Assembly: GCF_000425945.1 (NCBI RefSeq)
Contig: NZ_AUEK01000009.1
Coordinates: 310,001 to 374,000 of the forward strand
From: Candidatus Solirubrobacter pratensis
GTDB lineage: Bacteria > Actinomycetota > Thermoleophilia > Solirubrobacterales > Solirubrobacteraceae
Length of the DNA stretch: 64,000 nt
Direction of reading: 5' to 3'
The first letter of the stretch is position 1. The number at the start of each line of letters is the position of its first letter. The notes under the pieces were generated by a model. That model was given only the letters and a program-made list of their open reading frames with translations, ran no database searches and was not told the origin of the DNA. Made by a program: the position numbers and the translations under genes. Of the stretch, positions 32,887 to 42,739 are shown piece by piece.

Positions 32887-33663
32887 GTGACGACGGGAAC
32901 CCCGGTCCTGGAGCTGAGGGGCGTGTCGAAGAGCTTCGGCGCGGTCCAAGCCCTCTACCAGGTGGACTTCCATGTATCCGCCGGCGAGGTCATGGCCCTC
33001 GTCGGAGACAACGGCGCCGGGAAGTCGACGCTGATCAAGTGCATCGCCGGGATCTACCCGATCGACTCTGGGCAGATCCTCTTCGATGGCAAGCCCGTGC
33101 ACATCCACGGGCCCAAGGACGCCGCCGCGCTCGGCATCGAGATCGTCTATCAGGACCTCGCGCTGGCGGACAACCTCGACGTGGTCCAGAACATGTTCCT
33201 CGGCCGCGAGGAGACGCAGGGCCTGCTGCGCCTCGACGAGACCAAGATGGAGGCGCGCGCGGCCGAGACGCTCAAGAGCCTCTCCGTGACGACCATCCGC
33301 AGCGTCCGCCAGACGGTCGCGGGGCTCTCCGGCGGCCAGCGCCAGTCGGTCGCGGTCGCCAAGGCCGTGATGTGGAACTCGCGCGTGGTGATCCTCGACG
33401 AGCCGACCGCCGCGCTCGGCGTCGCCCAGACGCGGCAGGTGCTCGAGCTCGTGAAGCGGCTCGGCGAGCAGGGCCTCGCGGTGATCCTCATCTCGCACAA
33501 CCTGCACGACATCTTCGAGGTCGCGGACAACATCACCGTGCTGCGCCTCGGCCAGAACGTCGGCGAGATGAAGCGCACCGAGACGACGCAGCAGAAGGTC
33601 GTCGAGGCGATCACCGCCGGCGCCCTTTCTGAAGTTCCCGGTCAGGCGGAGGCGGTGGCATGA
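32887..33663 (+). CDS. xylG: sugar ABC transporter ATP-binding protein (XylG-like, single ATPase domain)
   Basis: A 258-residue ATPase that powers the pentose importer. Walker A is GDNGAGKST, the Q loop is IVYQDLAL, the signature motif is LSGGQRQ, Walker B is VVILDEPTAAL and the switch His is in LISHN. Unlike E. coli XylG, which has two fused ATPase domains in about 510 residues, this protein has one domain, as in other actinobacterial sugar systems, so it must work as a homodimer. GTG 32887 follows AGAGGAGGAAG. The stop overlaps the permease ATG (ATGA). Confidence 0.92.
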   Translation: MTTGTPVLELRGVSKSFGAVQALYQVDFHVSAGEVMALVGDNGAGKSTLIKCIAGIYPIDSGQILFDGKPVHIHGPKDAAALGIEIVYQDLALADNLDVVQNMFLGREETQGLLRLDETKMEARAAETLKSLSVTTIRSVRQTVAGLSGGQRQSVAVAKAVMWNSRVVILDEPTAALGVAQTRQVLELVKRLGEQGLAVILISHNLHDIFEVADNITVLRLGQNVGEMKRTETTQQKVVEAITAGALSEVPGQAEAVA

Positions 33664-34895
33664 GCGCCGTCGCCGACCAGCCGGTCATCCCGCCCGACGC
33701 GCCGACCAAGGACACCCTCGGCGCCTACGCGTCCCGCTGGTGGACGGGTGTCAAGGCGGGCGACCTCGGCTCGCTGCCGATCATCCTCGGCCTGGTCATC
33801 ATCGCGATCGTCTTCCAGACCGCGAACTCGAACTTCCTCACCGCCGGCAACTTCGTCAACCTGATCGTCCAGTCGGCGGCGTACGCGCTGGTGGCGATGG
33901 GCATCGTGTTCATCCTGCTGCTCGGCGAGATCGACCTCTCGGTCGGCTACGTGTCCGGCGTCGCGGGCGTGCTCGTCGCGCTGCTGCTGAACCCCGACAA
34001 GAGCGTCCCGCCGACGTTCGTGGCGGTGATCCTCGCGCTGCTGGCCGGTCTCGCGATCGGCACGCTGCACGGCCTGATCATCAGCAAGATCGGGATTCCG
34101 TCGTTCGTCGTGACGCTGGCCGGCCTGCTGGGCTGGAACGGCGTGGTGCTGCTGCTGATCGGCAGCCGCGGCACCGTCATCCTCCAGAACGACTTCCTGG
34201 TCGGTCTGGCGAACAACTTCATGTCGGACGGGCTGGCCTGGATCCTCGTGATCGCGGTCACGGCGCTCTATGCGGGCCTGCACGCGATGAAGATCCGCAC
34301 CAGGGCGAAGGCGAACCTGCCGACGGAGCCGATGCTGCTGATCATCATCCGCGTCGCGTTCCTGCTCGTCGTGCTGGCGATCGTGGTGGCCGTCGCCAAC
34401 CAGGACCGGGGCGTGCCGTGGGTCGGCGTGATCGTGGCCGCGCTGTTCGTCTTCTGGACCTTCGTGCTGCAGCGGACGAAGTTCGGCCGCCACATCTACG
34501 CCGTCGGCGGCAACGCCGAGGCGGCGCGCCGCGCCGGCATCAACGTCGACCGGATCAAGATCGCCTGCTTCGCGCTGTGCTCGCTGATGGCGGCCGTCGG
34601 CGGCCTCGTGCTCGCCTCGCGCCTGCGGTCGGTGGACACCAACTCGGGCGGCGGCTCGATCCTGCTGTACTCGATCGCCGCGGCGGTCATCGGCGGCACG
34701 TCGCTGTTCGGCGGCCGCGGGCACATGAAGAGCGCCATCCTCGGCGCGCTCGTGATCGGCTCGATCGACAACGGCCTCGGCCTGCTCGGCCTGTCGTCGG
34801 GGACCAAGTTCGTCGTCACCGCCGGCGTGCTGCTGCTCGCCGTGACGGTCGACTCGCTCGCCACCCGCGGGCGGGCCAGCTCAGGACGAGCATGA
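33660..34895 (+). CDS. xylH: sugar ABC transporter permease (XylH type)
   Basis: A 411-residue membrane permease of the ribose/xylose (BPD_transp_2) family. There are about ten hydrophobic helices, with IVFILLLGEIDLSVGYVSGV at about 80-98, FGRHIYAVGGNAEAARRAGI after the central loop and the family signature GGTSLFGGRGHMKSAILGAL near 355. Length matches XylH. ATG 33660 overlaps the stop of xylG. It ends the operon, and a strong terminator begins 6 bases after its stop. Confidence 0.93.
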   Translation: MSAVADQPVIPPDAPTKDTLGAYASRWWTGVKAGDLGSLPIILGLVIIAIVFQTANSNFLTAGNFVNLIVQSAAYALVAMGIVFILLLGEIDLSVGYVSGVAGVLVALLLNPDKSVPPTFVAVILALLAGLAIGTLHGLIISKIGIPSFVVTLAGLLGWNGVVLLLIGSRGTVILQNDFLVGLANNFMSDGLAWILVIAVTALYAGLHAMKIRTRAKANLPTEPMLLIIIRVAFLLVVLAIVVAVANQDRGVPWVGVIVAALFVFWTFVLQRTKFGRHIYAVGGNAEAARRAGINVDRIKIACFALCSLMAAVGGLVLASRLRSVDTNSGGGSILLYSIAAAVIGGTSLFGGRGHMKSAILGALVIGSIDNGLGLLGLSSGTKFVVTAGVLLLAVTVDSLATRGRASSGRA

Positions 34896-34900
34896 ACATC

Positions 34901-34946
34901 GGCCCCGCCCGCCCCGCCTGCGCGGGGCCGGGCGGGGCCGTCTCTC
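34901..34946 (+). terminator. strong bipartite hairpin terminator of the sugar transporter operon
   Basis: GGCCCCGCCCG (34901-34911) pairs with CGGGCGGGGCC (34929-34939), and CCCCGC (34912-34917) pairs inside with GCGGGG (34922-34927), giving a 17-pair stem. It is followed by a TCTCTCTC pyrimidine tract. Confidence 0.85.
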
Positions 34947-34955
34947 TCTCCCCCG

Positions 34956-35267
34956 CTAGCGCGGGAACGGCATGGGCGCCGGCGCGGCGCGGCGCTCCGA
35001 CCTGGTGACGCTCAGCTCGTGCACGATGCGCTCGGTGCTGTTCTCGTGGACCACGAGGCCGAGCGTTGCAAGCGCGGCCAATGCGGCGTCGAGCGTGCGC
35101 TGGGCGCTGCCCTCGGCCTCGGCGTCGATCGCGGCGACGAAGATCATCACGATGCCGGCGGCGATGAACAGCCACTCGATCGTGGCGCCGGTCCACACCC
35201 GACTGGCGATGACGAGGAAGCCCGCGAGGAGCAGGAGGGCCAGCCGCGAGATGAAGTGCATGCGCAA
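34956..35267 (-). CDS. small two-helix membrane protein
   Basis: A 103-residue protein from TTG 35267 (or 101 from ATG 35261). Residues 8-25 and 31-50 are hydrophobic (LALLLLAGFLVIAS, WLFIAAGIVMIFVAAI), and the C-terminal half is amphipathic (LDAALAALATLGLVVHENST). AAGGAG (35280-35275 on the minus strand) is 7 bases before the TTG, which is why the TTG is preferred. I recognise no family. Convergent with the transporter operon and divergent from the oxidoreductase at 35376. Confidence 0.5.
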   Translation of the reverse strand: MRMHFISRLALLLLAGFLVIASRVWTGATIEWLFIAAGIVMIFVAAIDAEAEGSAQRTLDAALAALATLGLVVHENSTERIVHELSVTRSERRAAPAPMPFPR

Positions 35268-35375
35268 GGCTGCGCTCCTTTCATCATTCGGCGGGCCGGG
35301 CCGGACGGCGCGATCCGACAGGGTCCGCTGATTGCCTACACAACGAGCGTAGTACCGGGGGGACGGAAGAGGCAC

Positions 35376-36332
35376 ATGCGCTGGGGAATCCTTTCGACGG
35401 CCAACATCGGCCGCAAGCTGATCGCCGGCGCGCGCGTCGCGGGCGTCGAGATCGCCGCCGTCGGATCGCGCGACGAGGCCCGCGGGCGCGCGTTCGCGGA
35501 CGAGCACGGCATCCCGCGCGTGCACGCGTCCTATGAGGCGCTGCTCGCCGACGGCGAGGTCGACGCGATCTACAACCCGCTGCCCAACTCGCTTCACGTG
35601 CCGTGGTCGATCAAGGCGCTCGAGGCCGGCAAGCACGTCCTGTGCGAGAAGCCGATGTCGCGCGACGTCGAGCAGGTGGAGCGGGCGTTCGACGCCGCCG
35701 ACGCCGCGGGGCGTGTGCTGATGGAGGCGTTCATGTGGCGCTTCCACGTGCAGACCGCGCGCGTGGTCGAGCTCGTGCGCGATGGAGGGATCGGTCGGTT
35801 GCGCCACATCAACGCGCGCTTCGGGTTCAACCTCGATCCGGGGTCGGGGAACGTGCGCTGGGACGAGTCGCTCGAGGGCGGCGCGCTGATGGACGTCGGT
35901 TGCTACTGCGTGTCCGGGATGCGGTTGCTCGCCGGCGAGCCCGTACGCGTGAGTGCCGAGCGCGTGGGGGAGCGCGTCGACGGCCGGCTGGCCGCGGTCC
36001 TGCGGTTCGAGGGCGACGTGACCGGGACGTTCGACTGCGGCATGGACGTCTATCCGCGCTCCGGCCTCGAGGTCGTGGGCGACGACGCGACGCTCTGGAT
36101 CGCCGATCCATGGCATGGCGTCACGCCCGGGATCGTCATGCAGCGCGACCTGGGGGAGGAGCGCATCGAGGTCGAGGCGGTCGACCCCTACGGGCAGGAG
36201 CTGCTCGAGGTCGAGGCGGCGGTCTCCGAGGGACGCCCGCCACGGCTCGACCGCGCGGAGTCGCTCGCGCAGGCGCGGGTGATCGCGGCGCTCTACCGGG
36301 CAGCCGACGAAGGGCGCGCGGTCACGCTGTGA
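35376..36332 (+). CDS. Gfo/Idh/MocA family sugar oxidoreductase (possible D-xylose dehydrogenase)
   Basis: A 318-residue NAD(P)-dependent oxidoreductase. The Rossmann domain is unusual at the start (WGILSTANIGRKLI), as in xylose dehydrogenases and dimeric dihydrodiol dehydrogenase. The catalytic Lys is in HVLCEKPMSRD, and EAFMWRFHVQT plus GGALMDVGCYCVSGMRLL fit that subgroup. The position next to the ROK-xylFGH block and 5 kb from xylB supports a pentose substrate, but this is inference. ATG 35376 follows GGAAGAGG. Its end overlaps the convergent 2-hydroxyacid dehydrogenase by 11 bases. Confidence 0.85.
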   Translation: MRWGILSTANIGRKLIAGARVAGVEIAAVGSRDEARGRAFADEHGIPRVHASYEALLADGEVDAIYNPLPNSLHVPWSIKALEAGKHVLCEKPMSRDVEQVERAFDAADAAGRVLMEAFMWRFHVQTARVVELVRDGGIGRLRHINARFGFNLDPGSGNVRWDESLEGGALMDVGCYCVSGMRLLAGEPVRVSAERVGERVDGRLAAVLRFEGDVTGTFDCGMDVYPRSGLEVVGDDATLWIADPWHGVTPGIVMQRDLGEERIEVEAVDPYGQELLEVEAAVSEGRPPRLDRAESLAQARVIAALYRAADEGRAVTL

Positions 36333-37179
36333 CGACGTTGACCAGCGGCTCGCCGGCTCGCAGCCGCGCCACCTGCGCGGCCACCAGCTCATAGGCGCGC
36401 ACGAAGGACTCGGGCGAGTCCCCCGCCATGTGCGGACTGATGACGACGCCCGGCGCCGTCCACAGCGGGTGGCCCTCGGGCAGCGGCTCGGGGTCGGTCA
36501 CGTCCAGCGCCGCCCGGATCCGGGGAACGGCCTCGAGCAGCGCGTCCGTGTCGGCCATGGCGCCGCGGGCGGCGTTGACGAACAGCGCGCCCGCGCGCAT
36601 GCGCGCGAAGAACTCGCGGCCGGCAAGGCCGCGGGTCTCGGGCGTGAGCGGGGCGAGCAGGACCACGGCGTCGGCCTCGGGCAGCAGCGCGGGAAGCTCG
36701 GCGGCCGCGTGCAGGCCGTCGCGCGCCGTGCGCGCCACGCCGATCACGTTCGCGTCGAGCGCGCGCAGCCGCCGGGCCAGCGCGGCGCCGATCGAGCCGT
36801 GACCGACGATCAGGACGGTGGACCCGGCCAGCTCGCGCGGTTGCCAGTACTCCCACCGGCGCCGCTCCGCGGCCTCGAAGAGGCCCTTGCCGTGGGCGAG
36901 CAGCATCCCCAGCACCCACTCGGCCACCGGCGTGTCGCGCACGCCGCGCGCGTTGCACAGCGTCACGTGCGCGGGCACGCGGCCCTGCAGCCAGTCGACG
37001 CCCGCCTCGAGCGTCTGGATCATGCGCAGCGAAGGCGCGCCGGCGATGAACTCGAGCGCCTCGGGCGTGTCGTAGGACGGGACCATGACCTCGGCGTCCG
37101 CGAAGCGCCCCAGCTCCACGTCCTGCGGGAGCGCCGCGCGCAGCCCGGCCTCGTGCTCGCGCGGCGCCCAGAGCCTCAT
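36322..37179 (-). CDS. D-isomer-specific 2-hydroxyacid dehydrogenase
   Basis: A 285-residue NAD(P)-dependent reductase of 2-oxoacids. The NAD motif is LIVGHGSIGAALARRL, the catalytic Arg is in FVNAARGAMADT, Glu in DVTDPEPLPEGHPLW and His in ISPHMAGDS. It is shorter than the usual 310-330 residues, mostly in the N-terminal substrate domain, as in GhrA-like members. ATG 37179 overlaps the stop of the short remnant upstream (ATGA), so it is still coupled to the monooxygenase transcript. Confidence 0.88.
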   Translation of the reverse strand: MRLWAPREHEAGLRAALPQDVELGRFADAEVMVPSYDTPEALEFIAGAPSLRMIQTLEAGVDWLQGRVPAHVTLCNARGVRDTPVAEWVLGMLLAHGKGLFEAAERRRWEYWQPRELAGSTVLIVGHGSIGAALARRLRALDANVIGVARTARDGLHAAAELPALLPEADAVVLLAPLTPETRGLAGREFFARMRAGALFVNAARGAMADTDALLEAVPRIRAALDVTDPEPLPEGHPLWTAPGVVISPHMAGDSPESFVRAYELVAAQVARLRAGEPLVNVVTA

Positions 37180-37304
37180 CCGGCGCGCATCCGCGCGACG
37201 TTGACCACGCGCCCGCGGCTCTCGAGCAGCGCCGGCAGCGCGGCCGCCGTCACGCGCCACACGCCCAGCAGGCTGACCGCGGCGCCCGTGATCACGACCC
37301 TCAT
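37176..37304 (-). pseudogene. remnant of a short-chain dehydrogenase (SDR) with large internal deletion
   Basis: Only 42 codons remain between ATG 37304 and TGA 37176. The first nine (MRVVITGAA) are the start of an SDR Rossmann fold, and the next stretch (LLGVWRVTAAALPALLESRG, then RVVNVA) is the middle of an SDR, normally about 95 residues further on. The join is in frame, so an internal deletion of roughly 280-300 bases is inferred. The catalytic Tyr-Lys region is absent. Both ends keep ATGA overlaps with the monooxygenase upstream and the hydroxyacid dehydrogenase downstream, so the remnant still passes ribosomes along the operon. Confidence 0.7.
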
Positions 37305-38737
37305 GCGACGACGTACTCGGCCGGGTCGAAGCGCGCCGTCCGCTGCCGGAAGCGCCACGTCCAGTCGGGCCACAGCGTCGGGTTGCGCCCCTCGCCGTCG
37401 AGGTACCAGCTCTGGCAGCCGGTGTTCCAGACCGTGCCCTGCAACCGGCGCTGCACCTCCGCGTTGAAGCGCTCGGCGGCTTCCGGCCGCACCTCCACGG
37501 TGCGCGCGCCGCGCGAGCGCAGCTCGCGCAGCGCGCCGACCACGTAGGCGAGCTGCGACTCGATCATGTAGACCATCGAGCTGTGCCCGAGCCCGGTGTT
37601 GGGGCCGAGCAGGATGAACAGGTTGGGGAAGCCGGGGACCGTGCAGCCGAGGTGCGCGCGCGGGCTGCCGTTCCACGCCTCCTCCAGCGTCTTGCCGCCG
37701 CGCCCGCGCACGAGCCTGCCGATCGGCATGTCGACGACGTGGAACCCGGTGCCGAAGACGATCGCGTCGACCTCGCGCTCGGCGCCGTCGGCCGTGACGA
37801 TCGAGCGCTCGCGGACCTCGGCGATCACGTCGGTGACGAGCTCGACGTTGTCGCGGGCCAGCGCCGGATACCAGCCGTTGGACGGCAGGATGCGCTTGCA
37901 GCCGATCGTGTAGTCCGGCCGCGCCTTCCGCTGCAGCTCGGGCGGCAGGTGGCGCTCCATGTGCCGGCGCGAGACGCGCTCGAGCAGCGGCATCGCGCGC
38001 GGGTGCTTGACGAAGCCGAGCACGAGCAGCTCGCGGCCCGCGTAGATCCCGCCGCGCACGAGCCGCTGCAGCGCCGGGAAGCGGCGGTAGACGCGCTTCT
38101 CCCACGGCGTGATCGGCCGGCTGGAGTGCGGCATCACCCACGGCGGCGTGCGCTGGAAGACATGCAGCTGCGCCACGTCCGGCGCGATCGAGGGCACGAA
38201 CTGGATCGCCGACGCGCCGGTGCCGATCGCGGCGACGCGCTTGCCGCGCAGGTCGACGGAGTGGTCCCAGCGGGCGGAGTGGAACGCCGGGCCCTCGAAG
38301 CGCGCGAGCCCGGGGAAGTCGGGGATGCGCGGCTCGACCAGCGGGCCCGCGCCGCTCACCAGCACGTGCGCGCTCACCGGGCCCTGCGACGTCTCGAGCC
38401 GCCAGCGATCGCCCCGCCATTCGGCCGCCTTGACCTCGCACCCGAGCCGCAGGTGCGGCGTCACGCCGAACTCGTCCGCGACGCGCGCGAGGTAGTCGCG
38501 GATCTCGGGCTGGCGCGAGTAGGTCCGCGACCAGTCGGGGTTGGGCGCGAACGAGAACGAGTACAGGTGCGAAGGGACGTCGCAGGCGCAGCCGGGATAC
38601 GTGTTCGCCCACCACGTCCCGCCGACGCCCTCGTTGCGGTCGAGGATCACGAAGTCCTCGACGCCCTCCTGGCGCAGGCGGATCGCGAGCCCGATGCCGG
38701 AGAACCCGCTGCCGATGATCGCGACGGTCGTGTCCAT
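37301..38737 (-). CDS. FAD-dependent Baeyer-Villiger-type monooxygenase
   Basis: A 478-residue flavin monooxygenase that inserts oxygen into ketones or oxygenates N/S compounds using NADPH and O2. The FAD motif is IIGSGFSGIGLAIRL, the type-I BVMO fingerprint FxGxxxHxxxW is FEGPAFHSARWDH and the NADPH motif is AAIGTGASAIQFVP. GGTWWANTYPGCACDVPSH is also typical. Length is at the short end of the family. A minus-strand -10 (TAACGT at 38751-38746) lies 8 bases before ATG 38737, inside an inverted repeat likely bound by the divergent TetR protein. An SDR remnant follows. Confidence 0.92.
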   Translation of the reverse strand: MDTTVAIIGSGFSGIGLAIRLRQEGVEDFVILDRNEGVGGTWWANTYPGCACDVPSHLYSFSFAPNPDWSRTYSRQPEIRDYLARVADEFGVTPHLRLGCEVKAAEWRGDRWRLETSQGPVSAHVLVSGAGPLVEPRIPDFPGLARFEGPAFHSARWDHSVDLRGKRVAAIGTGASAIQFVPSIAPDVAQLHVFQRTPPWVMPHSSRPITPWEKRVYRRFPALQRLVRGGIYAGRELLVLGFVKHPRAMPLLERVSRRHMERHLPPELQRKARPDYTIGCKRILPSNGWYPALARDNVELVTDVIAEVRERSIVTADGAEREVDAIVFGTGFHVVDMPIGRLVRGRGGKTLEEAWNGSPRAHLGCTVPGFPNLFILLGPNTGLGHSSMVYMIESQLAYVVGALRELRSRGARTVEVRPEAAERFNAEVQRRLQGTVWNTGCQSWYLDGEGRNPTLWPDWTWRFRQRTARFDPAEYVVA

Positions 38738-38743
38738 GTCCGG

Positions 38744-38757
38744 TTACGTTACCGTAA
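38744..38757. promoter_or_regulatory. inverted repeat operator (TTACG-N4-CGTAA) in the monooxygenase/TetR gap
   Basis: TTACG (38744-38748) and CGTAA (38753-38757) are perfect arms. They cover the monooxygenase -10 and lie 25 bases before the TetR start, so repressor binding would block the monooxygenase. Binding is inferred. Confidence 0.5.
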
Positions 38758-39290
38758 GCTACGCCTCTGTAACATCAGTTCGGTGCGCATGAGCGCGGAG
38801 CAGCGGCGCGAGCAGTTGCTCGACGTCACCAAGCGGATGGTGCTCGACGCGGGGTTCCACGCGGTCTCGATCGAGGCGGTCGCCCGCGATGCGGGCATCA
38901 CGCGGCCGATCGTCTACGGGCACTTCGACGATCTCGCCGGTCTGCTCGAGGCGCTCGTGGATCGCGAGTCGCGGCGGGCGCTCGCCCAGCTGGAGACCGT
39001 GCTCCCGCGGCCAGACCTGCTGCAGTCCCTGCGCGCCTATCTCGAGGCGGTCCAGGCCGACCCCGACACGTGGCGGCTCGTCCTGATGCCGCAGGAGGGC
39101 GCGCCGCGGCTCCTCCACGACCGGATCGCGCGCGGGCGCGAGGCGATCGTCGCGCGGCTCGCGCACGGGCTCGAGCCCGGAGCCGGGCTGCCGGATCCGG
39201 AGCTCGCGGCGCACCTGCTGTCGGCCTACGCCGACGAGGCGGCGCGGCTCGTGCTCACCGCCCGCTTCCCGGCCGAGCGGATCATCGCGC

Positions 39291-40439
<1,149 letters not shown>

Positions 40440-40452
40440 CGCCGTCCGAACG

Positions 40453-41142
40453 CTAGCGGCAGCGCGGGTCGCGCGACGCGGCGCTGCCGCCGTACAGACC
40501 GGCCGCGACGTCGACGTCCGCCGGCGCGGGCACGCACGCCAGCTCGTCGGCGGTCGGCTGCGTCGCCGCCAGCGAAGGTGCGCAGCGGGTGTCGAACGCG
40601 TGCGGCGACATCACGGAGCAGTCGTGCCCGTTGCGATGGTGCAGGCCGAGCACGTGCCCGAGCTCGTGCGCCGCGACCCAGACGGAAAGCGGCCGCGGGT
40701 TTCCGCCGAGGCTCGAGCGCAGGATGACGGCGTTGCGCCCGTGCGCCGCGCGGCCGATCGAGGTGCTGAAGCCCAGGCAGTCGCGCCCGCACAGGTGGCG
40801 CAGCGCGCGGTCGTCGACGCGCACGACCACGTCGGCCTTGCGCTCGCTGCGGACGAGCTCGAGGCGGACCTGCGCGCCGGAGCCGTTCCAGCGCGCCGCG
40901 GCGGTCGCGACGGTCTGCGACATCCCGCTCTCGTCGTACACGCGCACGACGCCGTGCGGCCAGATCGGCGAGCGGGCGCCGGCGAGGGCGGGCACGAGGC
41001 GGACGAGGGGCAGCGTGAGCAGCACGGCACCGGCCAGCAGCAGCGCCTGGCGGCGCCGGAGCACGGCGGAGCCCAGCCGCCCGTGGAGGACGGAGGAGAG
41101 CACGGGATGTCGATGCGGCGGGGGCCGGTGGAGGGGGAGCAC
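40453..41142 (-). CDS. matrixin-type zinc metalloprotease, membrane anchored
   Basis: A 229-residue secreted or anchored metzincin. Residues 33-55 are a signal anchor (ALLLAGAVLLTLPLVRLVPA). The zinc site is AAHELGHVLGLHH with His159, His163 and His169 and catalytic Glu160. The Met-turn follows as CSVMSP. Two cysteine pairs may form disulfides. There is no clear propeptide, so activation is unknown. GTG 41142 is the first start; a shorter start inside the N-terminal 15 residues is also possible. It runs divergently from xylB. Confidence 0.85.
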   Translation of the reverse strand: MLPLHRPPPHRHPVLSSVLHGRLGSAVLRRRQALLLAGAVLLTLPLVRLVPALAGARSPIWPHGVVRVYDESGMSQTVATAAARWNGSGAQVRLELVRSERKADVVVRVDDRALRHLCGRDCLGFSTSIGRAAHGRNAVILRSSLGGNPRPLSVWVAAHELGHVLGLHHRNGHDCSVMSPHAFDTRCAPSLAATQPTADELACVPAPADVDVAAGLYGGSAASRDPRCR

Positions 41143-41222
41143 AGCGGTGACGGCGCCAACGCGCCTATCAACCTCGCCACGTTATGTATGCCACGGCAGG
41201 TCATCTGCCAAACCCCGGCGGA

Positions 41223-41228
41223 TATCGT
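41223..41228 (+). promoter_or_regulatory. -10 element (TATCGT) of the xylulokinase gene
   Basis: TATCGT ends 8 bases before ATG 41237. No Shine-Dalgarno is visible, so the mRNA is probably leaderless. The TTGACA-type block of the ROK promoters is absent here. Confidence 0.5.
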
Positions 41229-41236
41229 CCGCCGGC

Positions 41237-42646
41237 ATGAGCGTGGTGGTCGGGATCGATGTCGGGACGTCGGCGGTGAAGGCGATCGCAGTCGCCGAGG
41301 ATGGAGAGGTGGTGGCGCGGCGGGAGGTCGGGTATCCGCTCGCCACGCCGAGGCCGGGCTGGTCGGAACAGAGCCCCGAGGACTGGTGGCGCGCGACCGA
41401 GCAGGCGCTCGACGGGCTCGCCGACGACGAGATCGCCGGCATCGGTCTCTCCGGGCAGATGCACGGGCTCGTGACGCTCGACGCCTCCGACGAGGTGATC
41501 CGGCCGGCGATCCTGTGGAACGACCAGCGCACGCAGGCGGAGTGCGAGGAGATCGAGTCGCGGGTGGGGCTCGAGCGGCTGATCTCGCTCACCGGCAACC
41601 GCGCGCTGACCGGCTTCACCGCTCCGAAGCTGCTGTGGCTGCGCAAGCACGAGCCGGACGCCTACGCGCGCATCGCGCACGTGCTGCTGCCGAAGGACTA
41701 CGTGCGGCTGCGGCTCACGGGCGAGCGCGCGATCGACGTCGCCGACGCGTCGGGGACGCTGCTGCTCGACGTCGCGGGCCGGCGCTGGAGCCCCGACGTG
41801 CTGTCGGCGCTGGAGCTCGACGAGGCGTGGCTGCCGGAGGTGCTCGAGTCCCCCGTCGTGTCCGGCCGGACGGCGGCGGGGATCCCGGTCGCGGCCGGCG
41901 CCGGCGATCAGGCGGCGGGCGCGCTCGGCGTCGGCGTGGACCGGCCGGGACCGTTGTCGGTCGTGCTCGGGACCTCGGGCGTGGTGTTCGCCGCGCTCCC
42001 GTCCTATGAGGCCGATCCGCAGGCGCGCGTGCACGCGTTCTGCCACGCGGTGCCGGACACGTGGCACCAGATGGGCGTGATGCTCTCGGCGGCGGGGTCG
42101 CTCGCTTGGCTGCGCGGCGTCGCCGGCGGCGAGTTCGGCGAGTTGATCTCGGAAGCGGAGCGCTGGGAGCCCGGCGCCGAGGGGCTCACGTTCCTGCCGT
42201 ACCTCACCGGCGAGCGGACGCCGCACGCCGACCCGGACGCGCGCGGATCGTTCACCGGCCTGTCGGTGCGCCACGACCGCGGCGCGCTGGTGCGCGCGGT
42301 CCTCGAGGGCGTGGCGTGCGGGCTGCGGGACTCGTTCGACCTCGTCGGCGGCGGCTCGCTCGGACGCGCTTCAGGCGGCGGGGCGCGCAGCGAGCTGTGG
42401 CTGAAGATCGTCGCCTCGGTGCTCGAGCTGCCACTCGAGCGGGTCGCGGTCGAGGAGGGCGCGGCGTACGGCGCGGCGCTGCTCGGCGGGGTCGCGGGGG
42501 GGGTCTGGAGCGATGTGCAGGAGGCGGTCGGCGCGTGCGTGCGGACCCACGGGGAGATCGAGCCGGTCGCCGAATGGGTCGAGCCCTACCGGGAGCTGAT
42601 GGCGCGCTATCGGGCCCTGTATCCCGCGATCAGGAGCGTTTCCTGA
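41237..42646 (+). CDS. xylB: xylulokinase
   Basis: A 469-residue FGGY-family sugar kinase that phosphorylates D-xylulose on O5 in xylose catabolism. The N-terminal ATPase fold starts GIDVGTSAVKAIAV, the substrate motif is GIGLSGQMHGLVTLD, followed by LWNDQRT, and the second domain carries GAGDQAAGALGVGV (catalytic Asp) and LGTSGVVFA. Length is typical (about 480). It fits with the ROK-xylFGH block 6-10 kb upstream; xylose isomerase is not in the window. Confidence 0.92.
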   Translation: MSVVVGIDVGTSAVKAIAVAEDGEVVARREVGYPLATPRPGWSEQSPEDWWRATEQALDGLADDEIAGIGLSGQMHGLVTLDASDEVIRPAILWNDQRTQAECEEIESRVGLERLISLTGNRALTGFTAPKLLWLRKHEPDAYARIAHVLLPKDYVRLRLTGERAIDVADASGTLLLDVAGRRWSPDVLSALELDEAWLPEVLESPVVSGRTAAGIPVAAGAGDQAAGALGVGVDRPGPLSVVLGTSGVVFAALPSYEADPQARVHAFCHAVPDTWHQMGVMLSAAGSLAWLRGVAGGEFGELISEAERWEPGAEGLTFLPYLTGERTPHADPDARGSFTGLSVRHDRGALVRAVLEGVACGLRDSFDLVGGGSLGRASGGGARSELWLKIVASVLELPLERVAVEEGAAYGAALLGGVAGGVWSDVQEAVGACVRTHGEIEPVAEWVEPYRELMARYRALYPAIRSVS

Positions 42647-42739
42647 CACGCGCTTGCGTAACTCCTGATTGACGCGTACTGACTCACCGGTTGTCGGTAG
42701 GATGGCGGCCTGCTTGGAGGCGCGCGAACATCCGCGCTG

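Noticed and set aside
36322..37179. Assigning the 2-hydroxyacid dehydrogenase to xylose catabolism
   Set aside because: It is on the opposite strand, coupled to the monooxygenase transcript, and closeness to the transporter alone is weak evidence.
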